Shown: positions 21,776 through 33,357 of the stretch, piece by piece
How positions within the stretch are numbered: the stretch's first letter is position 1
How the letters are laid out: the number at the start of each line of letters is the position of its first letter
NCBI GenBank assembly: GCA_009602735.1
Contig: WELA01012509.1
Span: forward strand, 270,389-334,388
DNA: 64,000 bases
Reading direction: 5' to 3'
Source of the DNA: Mesotaenium endlicherianum
Taxonomy: Eukaryota; Streptophyta; Zygnematophyceae; Zygnematales; Mesotaeniaceae
Position numbers and translations under genes: made by a program
Notes under the pieces: generated by a model
What the model was told of the DNA's origin: nothing
Databases searched by the model: none
What the model saw: only the letters and a program-made list of their open reading frames with translations

Positions 21776-22687
21776 CACTTGAACTCCTCCAACAGCGCCT
21801 TAATTTGGGCAGGCATCTCAGCAGGCTTCTTCTCTTGAGCGATTGGGCTCTGCTCCTTCTGAGCAAGGGGATCAGACACCACTACTTGCTCCTCCGGCAA
21901 TGTACATTCGCCCAAGCTGTTAGGATTCACATTGGCTCCATCTGATGACCTGGCCAGGGCCACCGAGACAAGGTACATCTCCTTCGCCTGATTCGCCCTG
22001 CTTAGCTTCTTAACTTGCAGGCTCGACTGAAGACAATTACTTGTGGTTGTATCTACCTCCACCTGTTTCGCTGTCTCCATTCGACCATCACGCCCTTGGA
22101 CTTTCACTTGTCTTGTCCTCCAGTGCACTTGAGGGTTGGCTTTTCTCAGCCATGGTCGGCCCAATATCACCTCATGGTGACGTAACTCTGCCTGCTCCAT
22201 AACTTCCTTACTCCGGTGCCCCGCTACTTCCACGTGAATAGCTTCCGTAGGTGCACCACACTTGAGTCTCTGCCCATTCGCCAACATTGCCTCCTTAGGC
22301 TCATAATTCTTCTGCACAGGGATTCGCCAATCTTTCACCAGCTTCTTGTGCACAAAATTTGCACTTGCGCCACTATCGACCATACACTTCGTCTTGTTGC
22401 CGTCGACTACTCCTTCCACGATGATAGGCTTGTCAACATCTTGTCCTTCGCTTCTCGGCAGGCTCCTGGGGATAACCTCCTTGTGAGTTCTCGTCTTCAC
22501 GCCAGTAGACACCCCGGAACGACTTACTGGCGTCCTCCTTTTTCCTGCTGTTGAGGTTGCTTCGCCTTCACATGACAGTCTCGAGCCAGATGTCCAAGCT
22601 TGCCGCAATTATAGCAGGGTCCTCCCGGCTTGAAATTCTGCTGCCTGCGCTGGACCTAAACAAGTCGCAACTCCATAGGTACTGGAC
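21776..22687 (-). pseudogene. C gag C-terminus (zinc knuckle) and protease
   Basis: Minus strand, continuing C gag from beyond A2. A CCHC knuckle (Cys-Tyr-Asn-Cys…His…Cys, about 22575-22616) is followed in an open frame (22608-21776) by a retropepsin-like protease with the Val-Asp-Ser-Gly-Ala-Ser-Ala-Asn-Phe active site (~22380) and a Gly-Arg-Pro-Trp motif. The frame is open for ~285 codons to the A3 breakpoint, where it reads into the A3 LTR. 21776-22298 duplicates 18151-18706. Confidence 0.85.
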
Positions 22688-22692
22688 CTTGA

Positions 22693-23411
22693 TGAAATGA
22701 ATCGACTTACCAAATAGGCGATTAATAATCAATAAAGATCTTTATATCAGCAAGTAATCTTTATGGTATTTCCGTTAACTAGTTAAACGGCAAAGGACAA
22801 TACACTAGCAGGGAATAATACTCGTAAGTCAAATGCGAGTAAACTAGCATCAATGATGCAAATCAGTAAACTCATACATAAGCAAGGTTAGAAGACAGTG
22901 CGTATCAATGGCTTCTCGCCTTGGATTCAGAGTTCTCTCAGTAAGCTGTACAAGAGAGTTGGCCTCGTTTCCGAATGCCGAACTCGAGAGCAATGCCTAG
23001 CATATGTACATGGAATGAGTTTACTGTTCAACGGTCAGTGCGATGGCACCGCCTACCCGGGAGTTAACCACGTTGGTAGGACCTCGGTTAACCAAATCCA
23101 CCGCCATCTCCCATCATCCCGAATAGCCATCCATCATAGGGATGTCATCTGGCCATTCATCTAGCATATCGCACTTAGATGCATATCAAGGCAGTTCGCT
23201 GCTACCGAGTACGGAAGTCAGCTGGCTGTCAAAGAATGTGTCAGCAAGCTGACTTAAGTTGACTTCAGCCTGCTGCTTTCGGCCGAGTCATTAAACTGAT
23301 AATTATGTAAAGTCCAGCAGACTGATTATTAACTAAAGTTCAGCAGGCTGAACTTAATTAACTATTATATTTAAATGAATATTATATCCACTAATATACT
23401 GATTCATTACA
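22693..23411 (-). repeat. A2 3' LTR
   Basis: 719 bp; plus-strand TGAAATGAATC at 22693 and …CATTACA at 23411. Matches A1, A3 and the solo LTR at 44864. Confidence 0.95.
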
Positions 23412-23446
23412 ATCCCTCCAACTTAACTTGTTGTCGCCTCGACAAC
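23412..23446 (-). other. A2 polypurine tract and conserved hairpin
   Basis: The minus-strand purine tract AAGTTGGAGGGAT (23424-23412) abuts the 3' LTR. The family hairpin (stem GTTGTCG/CGACAAC) lies at 23430-23446. Confidence 0.8.
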
Positions 23447-23524
23447 ATTAAACTGCAAAAGCTTTAAATAAAGAAACTGACCCTGACCAGCCTCCCTTAC
23501 TGACTATCTTTTCAGCCTGTCACC

Positions 23525-25201
23525 TTAAGGGGTGGTTCCTGGGGCTTCAGGATCAGGGGACGGAGATCTGGACCTAGATCTGGACAGCCCTCTAGGTCTG
23601 TCAGCTGGCCTTCTAAAGAACCCTGTTTGCTCTAAAGTTGGCCCTCGAGGAGAACGGAGGATGGTGGCCTGCTCTTCAACTATTTGGGTGTTGATTCCCA
23701 CATAGACAGGCATTCCAGTAGGATGCTGAAATACATTGGCTAGAGGTACATGCCCCTGAGCGGAGGGGGAGGCTGGCATACCTCTGGCCCACCCGCGTGT
23801 CCCTCTTCTGGCACCCCTGTCCTCTGGGGATTTCTGTCTGTGTCTGCTGCCCAGTACAGTCAGATCAGCTTCTTCCCCTGCTTGGGCAGGTGGGCTGGGG
23901 GAGCGAGCGCGGGGTCCAGTTGTCGCCATAACGGGGATCACATTCCACACACCTGATCGTGGTTCTTTAGGAAGTGCCACTGCCTGTCCCTGGGTATCCT
24001 GAGTACCTGCTGCTGATGCTTCTCCTCTGCCTTGTTCTTCTTCCTCATCCTCCTCATCCTCCTCCTCGGAGAGAGTAGGGGTCTCGTCCACTAAGTCGTC
24101 CTGCTCCCTAGTAGACATGGAGTAGTCTACCGACCTCCCTTTCTTAGGGCGCGCTGGAGGTTGCTTGGCCTTCAGCCTACTGATATCTATCCGGCCTGCA
24201 TTCTTTGCCCATTTGACAAAGGCATGCTTTCCCTTAGAGAAGTAGTCTCTTCCCCTCCTCCTATGTTCCTTGGTCTCTGCATTCATATTGCTCAGGCATC
24301 CATTCAGCCTGGGGTCCCAAGGGGCAATGTGAGGTGGTAGGATGAGATAGCCGTCTAGGCCATAGTGGAAGTCATCCGGTTGGGCTCGGTCACACTCCTG
24401 CTTCTTATTTGTGACGGTCATCCACCTCCAGTCTGTTGGCTGCTGGTAGTACTGGGGTCCGTGCTCAGCCTTCCTCAGTTTACACGGGAACCAGTGGGGA
24501 GAGAACATCTGCTGTCCTGCTTCCCTGGCCAAGTACTCCCAGCTCCTTCTCTCAACTTCATTGTAAGCTGGCAGGAGTGTGAGGTAGAATACCGTATCCT
24601 TAAAGCTATCGGGCCGCATGCTCACCATCCGGATGAGTCTCTGATCTCCCACTATTCCCGGTATGGGGACCGGCTTGTCCTCTGAATCATCTGCGAGATA
24701 CCGGGCCTGCTCTGCTGTATAGCCCACCATCTTAGCATAATCTTCGTAAAGGACCACGCCGGTGTGTGTCTCGATGTACCTGTCCAGTGCTGTAGCTCCT
24801 TCCTTCTATAGCAGTGTTGTCTGTTCCATCCTGTTGATTTCCTGGGCTGCCAGCAATGCTTCCTTCAGGTTATCGAAGTTTTGGCCACCCACCACAGTAT
24901 ACCTGTAAGTGGCCAAGCTCTTCTGTCTGTCCGCTTCAATCTTTTTTCTTTTCTCCTCCTCTGCCGCTGCCGCTTCTTCTTGCTGTTTCTTCTGTCTCTC
25001 CTCCTCAGCCTTCCTGAGGTTTTCCGCTTCCTGATCCTTCTTCCTCTGTGCCTCTTCTGCCGCCTCTTGTTGTTTGCGGACCCTTTCTTGTTCTCTCCTG
25101 GTGAGGGACGTCGCCGCCAGCTCCTTCTGGTATTGCTCCATTGTCCTCCTGGCTTCTTCTGCCTTGCGCTTTCTGTCCTCCTTTTGTGTGGTGGGCGCCA
25201 T
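23525..25201 (-). pseudogene. A2 ORF3, unrecognised protein, one nonsense codon
   Basis: Same 1677-nt frame as A1 ORF3 and nearly identical in sequence. Coiled-coil Lys/Glu-rich N-terminus (residues ~5-110), a globular middle with Asp-Trp-Arg-Trp-Met-Thr and Phe-Ser-Lys-Gly-Lys-His-Ala blocks, an acidic run, and a Ser-Pro/RS-rich tail. The only lesion is TAG at 24806-24808 (Gln codon CAG in A1), at a different place from the A1 stop. It lies after pol on the same strand, separated by ~270 bp containing a probable intron. The coiled coil plus RS tail suggests an RNA- or chromatin-associated protein; that is inference only. It is not similar to known envelope, RNase H or movement proteins as far as I can tell. 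Confidence 0.82.
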
Positions 25202-25202
25202 C

Positions 25203-25305
25203 CTGCACATGTAACCAGGGCACAAGTTAGTAGGATATGGACCTTTGTCATAGGGATTGCAGGAAGTATGTTAGTATTTAGTATAGTGGCTTCGCTGCTG
25301 TTTAC
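25203..25305 (-). other. Probable 5'-UTR intron of ORF3 (A2)
   Basis: On the minus strand: donor AAG|GTAAAC (intron starts 25305), branch point TACTAAC (25232-25226), acceptor CAG (ends 25203), then GATG with the ORF3 ATG at 25201. 103 nt, one base longer than in A1, with all splice signals kept. Confidence 0.65.
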
Positions 25306-25468
25306 CTTACAGGATGATTGCTAAAAGTTGACGTAGTTGCGATGCGCTACACATAAACGTATGAGTGTGTTTTTATCGCTCTCGCTCACTAACTGTCATA
25401 TATTTTCCCCTCCAACTTAAATGGAGACAGGACCGCCTGTCACCTTCCCGTGTCAACTGAAATGACAG

Positions 25469-28400
25469 TTATGGAGGGACTCCAGCGGCCCGAAGGTGGA
25501 ACCGTGTCAACGCCCCTTTGGCATTGGTCAAGTGGTCCTTAAACTCCCAAGTGTCCCCAGAGGCATCGTAACCCTTCCATCGAATGAGGTATTTCATGAC
25601 ATATTTAGACGATCGACGGACCGAGCGAGCGTCTAAAATCTCATCGACCTCATATTCCTCAGGGTCGCCGTCCCGGACAGCGGGGACCGGTCCCGGTTGG
25701 ACAGGGAACCGACCTGTGAACAGTGTATCACCTTTGATGTCCGGTTCCAGGAAGGAGACATTAAAGACCGGGTGCCCCTTGTATTCAGCTGACATGTTCA
25801 GTTTGTAAGCATTCTGACCGACACGACGGACCACCGAATATGGACCGACCCAGACAGGGCCAAGCTTTTTCTTGACCACACCAGGGAGGTACAGGTGTTG
25901 AGAATGCAGTTTGACTAAATACCCCTTGGAAAATGTGAGTTCCCGACGGTGTTGATTAGCGTATTTTTGTTGGTTTTCTTGGGCCGTGTACAAGTTTCGT
26001 TGGACTTCTGACAGGGTGTCAGCAAACTCCTGAGTTAATTGGAGGGAGACCGGGTTGTCAATCCCTTCAGGGTGAGTTAAAGATTCCCCTAGCACATCTA
26101 GAGGGGACTTAGGGACTCTACCCAGGCTGAGTTCAAAAGGAGTTTTGCCCGTTGACGCGTGCACCGCACTGTTGACCGCAAACTGAATTTGAGGCAACAG
26201 GTCATCCCAATTATCTTGTTTTTGGTTAATATATGCTCTCAGCACCTCCTGCAAAGCTCGATTTGTTCTTTCAGTCTGCCCATCAGTCTGAGGGTGGTTT
26301 GCTGTGCTGAGCAGCTGTTTGACTCCCATTAACCTCATTAAAGCTCTCCAGAACTTAGAGGTGAATTTTGAGTCTCTGTCTGAGATGATATTAGAAGGGA
26401 GCCCATGTTGGCATACTACATGGTTGTAAAACTGTCTCGCTGTTTCGAGTGCAGTCACTTTGACAGTTGTGGGGATAAAAATGACCATTTTTGTCAGTTT
26501 ATCCACGACTACCAGTATTGAATCATGCCCGTTGGCAGTTCTTGGTAGTGAGACCACCCAGTCCATGGATATAGTTTCCCAGCGTCCCGCTGGGATGGGT
26601 AGCGGTTGCAAGAGACCTCTGGGTGGTGTGTGCCGAGATTTATTTCTCTGACACTGGTCACAGGACTTGACATATTTCAAGACCTCCCGGGGTAACCCCT
26701 CCCAATGATAATGTTTTGCCAGTTTGCCAACAGTTTTGGCCTGCCCCAAATGTCCACCCAGGAGACTGTCATGAGCTTGACTCAGTAAGAGAGACCTTAT
26801 TTCCAAATTATTAGGAATGACCAGCTTCAGCCTGCCTGAAGTGGTTTCAGTCACCCAGACCCCTCCCTTGAGCTTATACCCGAGTGCAGTAGCACGACAC
26901 ACACCAGTAGTGGGGCTGGGCTCAAATGTTGGGTCAGAAAGGTAGGCTTTCCTAAGTTGTTCAAGGAAGGACTTTTTCACCTTTAGTGAAGTGAGTGCAC
27001 ACAGGACTTTATCTACAGCATGCTGACTAAAGTTCCTTTCTTGCAAGTCAGGTCTTCTAGAGAGTGCATCAGCAGGATTCAACTTCCCTGGTTTGTAGTC
27101 GATCTGGACTTGGAACTGCTCCAGCATCTGGCTCCAGCGGTTCTCCCTCCTCGACAGCTTGGACTTCTTCTGAAAGTGGGTCAGAGCTAGATGATCTGTA
27201 ATCACCTTAAAAGCTTTACCATGTAAGTATGCTCTCCACTGTTTGAGTACATGAATGATAGCTAGCAGCTCTTTATCATGCACTGAGTAATTAATCTCCG
27301 CTGGATTAAATTTCATAGACTCATACAACACAGGATGCCACTCCTGCCGTACCTTACCATCCTTTGTGGTTTTGTCAGCAGGCTGCAACAAAATAGCACC
27401 CATGGCAAAATCAGAGGCATCAGTAACCACCTGCACCGGTTTGCTGGGGTCATACACGGCTAGCACTGGGGCAGAACAAAGGGCATCTTTAAGGGTCTGG
27501 AAGGCAGCCTGCTGCTCTTCCCCCCACACATACCCGATGTCTTTCTTAGTAAGGTCAGTCAGTTTACTGGCCTTTGTGGAATAATTCTCAATAAATCTCC
27601 TATAGTAGTTAGCCAACCCGAGGAAGGATCTAACTTCAGAGACAGACTGTGGTACTGGCCAGTCCCTTATGGTCTGGACTTTCTTAGGATCCACACTGAT
27701 GCCCTCTTTACTGACAACGTGGCCTAAGAATTCAATACTTTCCTTAAAGAAATCACACTTGCTCATTTTAGCATACAAGTGATTTTTCCGCAGAGTGTCC
27801 AGCACTTTCTTTAAGTGTTCAGTGTGCTGAGCTTCATCTTTAGAGAAAATTAAAATATCATCCAGGAAAACTTGCACAAACTTATCCAAATAAGGTCTGA
27901 AAATGTCATTCATAGCACCCATAAAGGTAGCAGGAGCATTAGTCAGTCCAAATGGCATCACGTTGAACTCATAGTGTCCATAACGTGTGCGGAAAGCAGT
28001 CTTGTGTTCATCCCCCTCAGCAATTCTGATTTGATGATAACCACTCTTGAGATCTATCTTACTGAACACCTTAGCGCCAGACAGGGTATCAAGCAAGTCC
28101 TCGATTCTGGGTAAAGCATACTTGTTCTTTACTGTAATTCTGTTCAGGGCTCTGTAATCCACACACATCCGCATACTGCCATCCTTTTTCTTAATAAATA
28201 GGATAGGTGCGCCGTACGGTGATTTACTGGGAGAAATGTAACCATTTTCCTCCAGCTCTGCAATCTGTGTTTTCAACTCCTCACTCTCCAAATAAGACAA
28301 GCCATACGTGCGTTGCCAGGGTGGCTCGCTACCAGGTAATAAATCAATCCTACGATCCACTTCCCGCTTTGGGGGTAGTCCTGGAGGCATATTAAACACA

Positions 28401-29299
28401 TCCGTGTACTGAGCAACAATGTTTGCAGCAGTAGGGTGTTCCGGAGGGTGTACCTTTTTCTCAACCACTTCTTCAGGTTGAGGAGGTACCTCTCTTAGCA
28501 GCAGACAGAACATTCTGTCTTCCTTCTGGTTCCAGCTTTTGACGAACTCCATTGCATTCAGCAACTTGCATCCTTCTGGAAGCCTCTTCTTTTCCTTCAT
28601 TTGCCATCCACACAGGACAAGAGGAAGAGCACTGGTGGGTGCCAAGTCAGTCTGCCCATCACTGGCTCCTCTCACTTTAACTGTACCTCTGCTCCAACAC
28701 ACTTCAGCTTGATGTCTATTAAGCCAGGACCTGCCTAGCACGAGATCATAAAAGCCAGTGTTGAGTACCTCAAATGTAAGCGTTTCAGTTAGAACTGCAA
28801 TGCCAGAACCTAACTGGACCTCAATAGGCTTGGTTATAACTCCTCCCGGGATACTTGAGGCATCTCCAAGGAATATTTTTCTATTCCCTTGGGTGACAGT
28901 AGGCAGCCTTAGCCGCTTAACTAAGTCCTTGTGGATAAAAATATGTGACGCCCCTCCGTCAAAAAATGCCCTCACCTTCCTACCTGCAATCATGCAATGC
29001 AGTAGGATAGGGGGGACTGTCTTTTCCTGACTTTCGCATTGTTCTCCTGACGTAGCAAAGAAATGTTGGACATCAGGTGGAACAAGAGCATCCAGAGTGT
29101 GCACTCTCTGGACGTCTATATTACCGATGGTCTCCTTTATCTGTTTGTCAGGCATGCATAGTGAATCCAGTGCAGCAGGACCCATAATACCTGCTACGAG
29201 GGCAGCTAGTGACGACTCACTATCTCTAGCATCCTCACAGTCAGTAGACTGGATTACTGACTGTTGCTGTCTTTTAAAGGCTGGTCTTTTCTCTCGACC
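25469..29299 (-). CDS. pol: A2 Pol: protease-RT-RNase H-integrase-chromodomain
   Basis: Open from 29299 (after a TAA) to 25469; first ATG is 29185, giving 1238 residues. Pol should be made as Gag-Pol by -1 frameshift at 29278-29272. Counted from ATG 29185: protease with Asp-Gly-Gly-Ala at ~76; RT ~310-540 with Phe-Leu-Asp-Asp at ~440; RNase H ~590-700; integrase zinc region (H-H-C-C) ~790-850 and DDE core ~870-1000 with Gly-Gln-Thr-Glu-Arg; SH3-like tail; chromodomain ~1175-1232. All catalytic residues I can check are intact. It copies the element RNA into DNA and inserts it; the chromodomain probably targets chromatin marks, as in other chromoviruses. Asp-Gly-Gly is a common plant-gypsy variant of Asp-Ser/Thr-Gly. 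Confidence 0.95.
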   Translation of the reverse strand, partial: GREKRPAFKRQQQSVIQSTDCEDARDSESSLAALVAGIMGPAALDSLCMPDKQIKETIGNIDVQRVHTLDALVPPDVQHFFATSGEQCESQEKTVPPILLHCMIAGRKVRAFFDGGASHIFIHKDLVKRLRLPTVTQGNRKIFLGDASSIPGGVITKPIEVQLGSGIAVLTETLTFEVLNTGFYDLVLGRSWLNRHQAEVCWSRGTVKVRGASDGQTDLAPTSALPLVLCGWQMKEKKRLPEGCKLLNAMEFVKSWNQKEDRMFCLLLREVPPQPEEVVEKKVHPPEHPTAANIVAQYTDVFNMPPGLPPKREVDRRIDLLPGSEPPWQRTYGLSYLESEELKTQIAELEENGYISPSKSPYGAPILFIKKKDGSMRMCVDYRALNRITVKNKYALPRIEDLLDTLSGAKVFSKIDLKSGYHQIRIAEGDEHKTAFRTRYGHYEFNVMPFGLTNAPATFMGAMNDIFRPYLDKFVQVFLDDILIFSKDEAQHTEHLKKVLDTLRKNHLYAKMSKCDFFKESIEFLGHVVSKEGISVDPKKVQTIRDWPVPQSVSEVRSFLGLANYYRRFIENYSTKASKLTDLTKKDIGYVWGEEQQAAFQTLKDALCSAPVLAVYDPSKPVQVVTDASDFAMGAILLQPADKTTKDGKVRQEWHPVLYESMKFNPAEINYSVHDKELLAIIHVLKQWRAYLHGKAFKVITDHLALTHFQKKSKLSRRENRWSQMLEQFQVQIDYKPGKLNPADALSRRPDLQERNFSQHAVDKVLCALTSLKVKKSFLEQLRKAYLSDPTFEPSPTTGVCRATALGYKLKGGVWVTETTSGRLKLVIPNNLEIRSLLLSQAHDSLLGGHLGQAKTVGKLAKHYHWEGLPREVLKYVKSCDQCQRNKSRHTPPRGLLQPLPIPAGRWETISMDWVVSLPRTANGHDSILVVVDKLTKMVIFIPTTVKVTALETARQFYNHVVCQHGLPSNIISDRDSKFTSKFWRALMRLMGVKQLLSTANHPQTDGQTERTNRALQEVLRAYINQKQDNWDDLLPQIQFAVNSAVHASTGKTPFELSLGRVPKSPLDVLGESLTHPEGIDNPVSLQLTQEFADTLSEVQRNLYTAQENQQKYANQHRRELTFSKGYLVKLHSQHLYLPGVVKKKLGPVWVGPYSVVRRVGQNAYKLNMSAEYKGHPVFNVSFLEPDIKGDTLFTGRFPVQPGPVPAVRDGDPEEYEVDEILDARSVRRSSKYVMKYLIRWKGYDASGDTWEFKDHLTNAKGALTRFHLRAAGVPP

Positions 29300-30732
29300 T
29301 TAGGCAGGTGCTTGACCGGACACTGTTCTCTGTAGTGGCCTTTCTGCTGACAATGGTAGCAAGTAGATTTTGCTGAGGCTGGTCTCGGCTTAGTCCTACC
29401 ACCACCCCTTCCATAGCCACCTCGAGAGGGACCACCTCTACCTCTAGACTGAATAGCATTGTACTCATACTCATATTCATCACCCTGATTATCCTCAGCC
29501 TGGTCTCCTTCAACTGCATTGTAGGAACCGTGGGGCTTTTTGACAATCTTAGACACCAAAGCGTTACTCTGGCGCTTGTGATTGAACTGCTGCTGATCCC
29601 AGGCGTCAGCATCCTGGATCAAGTCAGCCAGTTTCTCATACTTTTTCTCAGCAAAATGACCAGAGACCTCGGATTTCAAGCCATACCTGAAGTATGCTAT
29701 CCTATACCGTTCTGGCAAATCAGGCTGCTTCATCATGTTCTCTTGGAACTTTTGAGCAAACTCAGCAACTGAAGTGGTCTGCTTCAGTGTCAGGGAGATC
29801 ATCGCATAGATAGCTTTCTCCTGCTGGTTGATGACATCAAACTTCTCATGCAACTTCTCGACAAACTCTACCCACGTAGGGTCACCGAGTTGCCGAGCCT
29901 TACGCTCTTCCTTCCAGTAAAGCCACCAGTCTGCGGCACTGCCTTTCAGTAGCGCACCGGTGTGCCTGACCTTCTCGTAATCTTGCAGTTCTGGGTAGTT
30001 CTCCAGCCACTGCTCAACATCCGCGAGAAACTTGATCAGGTAATATTTTCTGTTTCCCTCAGGATCATAGTCCTGGGGAGGTTTCGGCTTGGGCTTACTA
30101 GGCCCTCGGCCACCACCACTAGTGGTGTGAGACCCCAGTTGGTCTCTGTCCCGGAGTAGGGACATTATGATTCTTTTGTCCTCCTGCTGGGACTGATACA
30201 TGGTCGCCATTTGCGACTGCATCTGAACGAACAATGCTCCCAAGTCTACATTTTGGGGTGGTAGATTAGCAAATGCAGCAGCAGCATTGGCATCTACTCG
30301 CTGAGTAGTGTCCTCAACAATCCCTCTTGCTCCTGCAGCAGCAATTCCTGCCGCATTCAGCCGGTCACGTATTTGACCTAGGGGTACATTGAGTTGTACG
30401 GCAGGAGGTGGGTTCAGAACATTGGCCCTTGATGCCATAAGTTCTTCAACAGTGCGCTCGTCAGCTGGCTGTCCTTCCCTCCTTTGTATATCTTCAGCGG
30501 CCTTTGCTACTTGTTCAGCTTCTAGTCTGGCTATCTCCTCCTCAGCTTGCTGAGCTGCGACTGAGGCAATAGCAGCTGCCTCATCTGCAGCCTCCCTAGC
30601 TGCAGTATCCGCTACTGCTTCCGAATAGGTACGGTTTCCCGCTACATGGCTTTCCGCCTGGTTTTCGACATTCTCGTTATCCTGGTTCTCCATGTCTCGG
30701 GAGTTGCTAGTTTGAGACCTTGTCCTTACCAT
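29254..30732 (-). CDS. gag: A2 Gag (capsid and nucleocapsid)
   Basis: 492 codons, ATG 30732, 34 nt after the 5' LTR and just past the primer-binding site. N-terminus begins Met-Val-Arg-Thr-Arg-Ser and is followed by an Ala/Glu-rich predicted helical part (~40-100). The central retrotransposon capsid domain (~225-390) includes a Trp-Trp-Leu-Tyr-Trp segment and a Glu-Phe-Ala-Gln-Lys-Phe region. Near the end are a Gly/Arg-rich tract (~425-450) and one CCHC zinc knuckle (Cys-Tyr-His-Cys, ~456-470) for RNA packaging. Gag builds the cytoplasmic virus-like particle. The stop TAA (29256-29254) lies 15 nt after the slippery heptamer that leads into pol. Confidence 0.95.
   Translation of the reverse strand: MVRTRSQTSNSRDMENQDNENVENQAESHVAGNRTYSEAVADTAAREAADEAAAIASVAAQQAEEEIARLEAEQVAKAAEDIQRREGQPADERTVEELMASRANVLNPPPAVQLNVPLGQIRDRLNAAGIAAAGARGIVEDTTQRVDANAAAAFANLPPQNVDLGALFVQMQSQMATMYQSQQEDKRIIMSLLRDRDQLGSHTTSGGGRGPSKPKPKPPQDYDPEGNRKYYLIKFLADVEQWLENYPELQDYEKVRHTGALLKGSAADWWLYWKEERKARQLGDPTWVEFVEKLHEKFDVINQQEKAIYAMISLTLKQTTSVAEFAQKFQENMMKQPDLPERYRIAYFRYGLKSEVSGHFAEKKYEKLADLIQDADAWDQQQFNHKRQSNALVSKIVKKPHGSYNAVEGDQAEDNQGDEYEYEYNAIQSRGRGGPSRGGYGRGGGRTKPRPASAKSTCYHCQQKGHYREQCPVKHLPKVERKDQPLKDSNSQ
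29272..29278 (-). promoter_or_regulatory. -1 ribosomal frameshift slippery site (A2)
   Basis: Minus-strand T TTA AAA, in phase with gag codons (TTA = Leu, AAA = Lys). The pol frame is open from 29299, so the overlap is short (29299-29254) and this is the only X XXY YYZ heptamer I find in it. Confidence 0.75.
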
Positions 30733-30753
30733 ACAAAGAAGACTGTGATAACT

Positions 30754-30765
30754 GCTCCGATACCA
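30754..30765 (-). other. A2 primer-binding site (initiator-Met tRNA)
   Basis: TGGTATCGGAGC on the minus strand, one base inside the 5' LTR. It differs at one position from the usual plant TGGTATCAGAGC, which is complementary to the 3' end of tRNA-iMet. Confidence 0.85.
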
Positions 30766-30766
30766 C

Positions 30767-31512
30767 TGAAATGAATCGACTTACCAAATAGGCGATTAAC
30801 AATTAATAAAGATCTTTATATCAGCAAGTAATCTTTATGGTAATTTCCGTTAACTGGTTAAACGGCAAAGGACAATACACTAGCAGTGAATAATACTCGT
30901 AAGTCAAATGCGAGTAAACTAGCATCAATAATGCAAATCAGTAAACTCATACATAAGCAAGGTTAGAAGACAGTGCGTATCAATGGCTTCTCGCCTTGGA
31001 TTCAGATCTCTCTCAGTAAGCTGTACAAGAGAGTTGGCCTCGTTTCCGAATGCCGAACTCGAGAGCAATGCCTAGCATATGTACATGGAATGAGTTTACT
31101 GTTCAACGGTCAGTGCGATGGCACCGCCTACCCGGGAGTTAACCACGTTGGTAGGACCTCGGTTAACCAAATCCACCGCCATCTCCCATCATCCCGAATA
31201 GCCATCCATCATGGGGATGTCATCTGGCCATTCATCTAGCAGGTGGTACTTAGATGCATATCAAGGCAGTTCGCTGCTACCGAGCACGGAAGTCAGCTGG
31301 CTGTCAAAGAATGTGTCAGCAAGCTGACTTAAGTTGACTTCAGCCTGCTGCTTTTGGCCGAGTCATTAAACTGATAATTATGTAAAGTCCAGCAGACTAA
31401 TTATTAACTAAAGTTCAGCAGACTGACTACTAACTAAAGTTCAGCAGGCTGAACTAAATTAACTATTATATTTAAATGAATATTATATCTACTAATATAC
31501 TGATTCATTACA
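30767..31512 (-). repeat. A2 5' LTR
   Basis: 746 bp. Compared with the 3' LTR it carries an extra imperfect 26-bp tandem unit (31394-31419 and 31420-31445). Contains the promoter for the element transcript by family precedent. Confidence 0.95.
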
Positions 31513-32379
31513 CTTGACCACTCGTGCTTGGCGCTTGAGATCCAAAGTGTCGATATCCTCCAAAGTTGTGGCTGCCCCACTGCCTCTGACTATACTCCAC
31601 AGCGTCAATCCTTGTTGCCAATGCCACCATTTCTCCAAGACTGGTAGGGTCCTTGAGCGCCACTTCCTTGGCCCCAGTTGGCTTGAGTCCCCTCTTGAAC
31701 TTGTCCATCATCTCCGACTTGTGCATGGATGGACATTGAAGTACCAGCTCGTTGAAGCGCGAAACATATTCCTAAACGCTTCCTCGTTGACGAAGGCGCA
31801 CCAATAGATCTCGAGCGGTAGCCTCGGGTGCAATAGGTTAAAATCGCCTCTTCAGGCCTTCAAATAGCTGATCAACAGTAGTAGGAACTCCAGACAGCTG
31901 CTCTTCTCGTTGATACCAAGCTCCAGTACTCTTCTGCAGCAAGATTATGACAAAGGCGACTTGCCTGTTGGACGTGAGCGCAGAACACTCCATAAACTTC
32001 TTCACTACGAAAATCCATTGATGAACAGGCGGCAATCGACGCTTTTAGTGTACACTTCAGGCTTAGGCGCACGCACTCCCGATGCGGGTGGAATAATTGG
32101 TTGCACCACTAGATTAACATGGATTGGTGGTACAACAGGTGCAGGTGCCGAACTTGTCGAAATGACATTTCCAACAACAACTCGCACCATTCTTTCCACC
32201 TCCGCGTGCATATTTTGTTGAAATTGGGCGTAGACTTCTCCTCCAATTGCGTCTGCCATCTGCCTCAACATCGCCTGCATCTCTTGTTGCTCTCTGGTCA
32301 TGGTTGGTGCCGCCTGCTGCCCTACGCGCTCAACATGCTCGACATGTTCGCCTCCTCCAGCTGCCGACTGCGACTCCAT
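31513..32379 (-). pseudogene. gag: C gag (5' part), broken and interrupted by A2
   Basis: ATG 32379 follows the C primer-binding site by ~24 nt. The first open piece (32379-32005, ~124 codons) is Gln/Met/Val-rich and ends at a frame break; the frame then continues in 32035-31838 (Trp-Tyr-Gln-Arg capsid-like segment) and 31726-31513 (Met-Asp-Lys-Phe-Lys-Arg-Gly-Leu segment, typical of the end of a gypsy capsid). At 31513 A2 interrupts the gene; the CCHC knuckle lies on the other side at about 22575-22616. At least two frameshifts or stops. Confidence 0.82.
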
Positions 32380-32402
32380 AATATAATATGCAAACTAGCC
32401 CA

Positions 32403-32414
32403 GCTCCGATACCA
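32403..32414 (-). other. C primer-binding site (initiator-Met tRNA)
   Basis: TGGTATCGGAGC on the minus strand, two bases inside the C 5' LTR; the same 12-mer is used by families A and B. Confidence 0.82.
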
Positions 32415-32416
32415 GA

Positions 32417-33117
32417 TGAAAGGGGCAAAGTGCCCTGGTGGAAGCGTAGTGACTCACGAGGAACAAAGCTAGTTGCAATCATACTCAAGAGTGCAGCGGC
32501 ATATCACTAGGAAAGCTTAGGAAAATTACTTGACTTTTTGAGTGGCAAGAAACTGCTCACAAATGATGTAGGATGAAAGGTCTTGTCATTACAAACCTGT
32601 AGAAATTTACAGAAGTGAAAACTGATAAGAAATGAAGTAGTTATGTCTATTTATAGTTTTCTACGACGGCTGCTTGCCCCTAGGCGGGAGGGCCGCTTAG
32701 CAACGGATTTTCCTAAGTGTTTGTCAATTTGTCCCTTCTAGAATATTCGTGAGAAAGCCAGATCAGTCTCATCTGACGTGTCAGGTCGATTGGACGTCCA
32801 CATGCATGCATCGAAATATCTAGAATATACTAACTTAGGCGCGCTAGGCTAATCCGAAACTTCTAGGTAAATCGACCTAGTCGGCACTTCGCGTCAGCCG
32901 AACTCACGTGAAGGTTCGAATGCACTCTAACGGGCCAGATCGATTGACGCTGTTGGTCAATCCGACGGTCGCGCTCACCGCAGATTAAGAACAGTCGTCA
33001 ACCTTAAAACTAATTAAACTTCGGAAATCCATAACTCTCTCATTACTACACTACAATACAATCAAAACATACTTTCATGAAAGTCAAAGGTGCACTTTAT
33101 AAACCTATGACCTTACA
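32417..33117 (-). repeat. C 5' LTR
   Basis: 701 bp; minus-strand TGTAAGGTCATAGG… to …GCCCCTTTCA. Pairs with 14571-15315. Flanked on the right by A-family RT sequence (33118 on). Confidence 0.9.
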
Positions 33118-33357
33118 ATGACCGTCTTTAAGTGCTCTGCATGCTGAGCTTCATCTTTAGAGAAAATTAAAATATCATCCAAGAAAACTTGCACAAACTT
33201 ATCCAGGTAAGGTCTCAAAATGTCATTCATAACACCCATGAAGGTTGCAGGAGCATAAGTTAGTCCAAATGGCATCACATGAAATTCATAGTGTCCATAA
33301 CGTGTGCAAAAAGCAATCTTGTGTTCGTCCTCCTCAGCAATTTTGATTTAATGATAT
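33118..33357 (-). pseudogene. A-old RT fragment
   Basis: 240 bp of family-A reverse transcriptase, aligned by eye with A2 27795-28035. Includes the Phe-Leu-Asp-Asp catalytic motif (~33175-33195), but has base changes and an altered end. It lies between the C LTR and the B LTR and is part of the minus-strand A element whose LTR and ORF3 are at 12142-14570. Confidence 0.85.

Larger units (their letters stand above)
22693..31512 (-). mobile_element. Element A2: best-preserved family-A chromovirus
   Basis: 8820 bp on the minus strand with two LTRs, primer-binding site, open gag and pol, ORF3 and polypurine tract. Perfect 5-bp TSD CTTGA (22688-22692 and 31513-31517) inside C gag. Only ORF3 has a nonsense codon. 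LTRs differ in length (746 and 719 bp) by a 26-bp tandem repeat in the 5' LTR plus point changes, so insertion is not very recent, but gag and pol could still be functional. Confidence 0.96.
14571..33117 (-). mobile_element. Element C: decayed Ty3/gypsy chromovirus, split by A3 and A2
   Basis: Minus-strand order from the right: 5' LTR (32417-33117), primer-binding site, gag (to 31513), A2 insertion, gag knuckle and protease (22687-21776), A3 insertion, then protease/RT/RNase H/integrase/chromodomain (18706-15316) and 3' LTR (14571-15315). The flanking pentamers do not match (CCTGA left, ATGAC right), and a 523-bp protease segment occurs on both sides of A3 with several differences. I infer that this is a chimera of two C elements rather than one insertion. 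Coding regions carry many stops and frameshifts. Confidence 0.8.
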
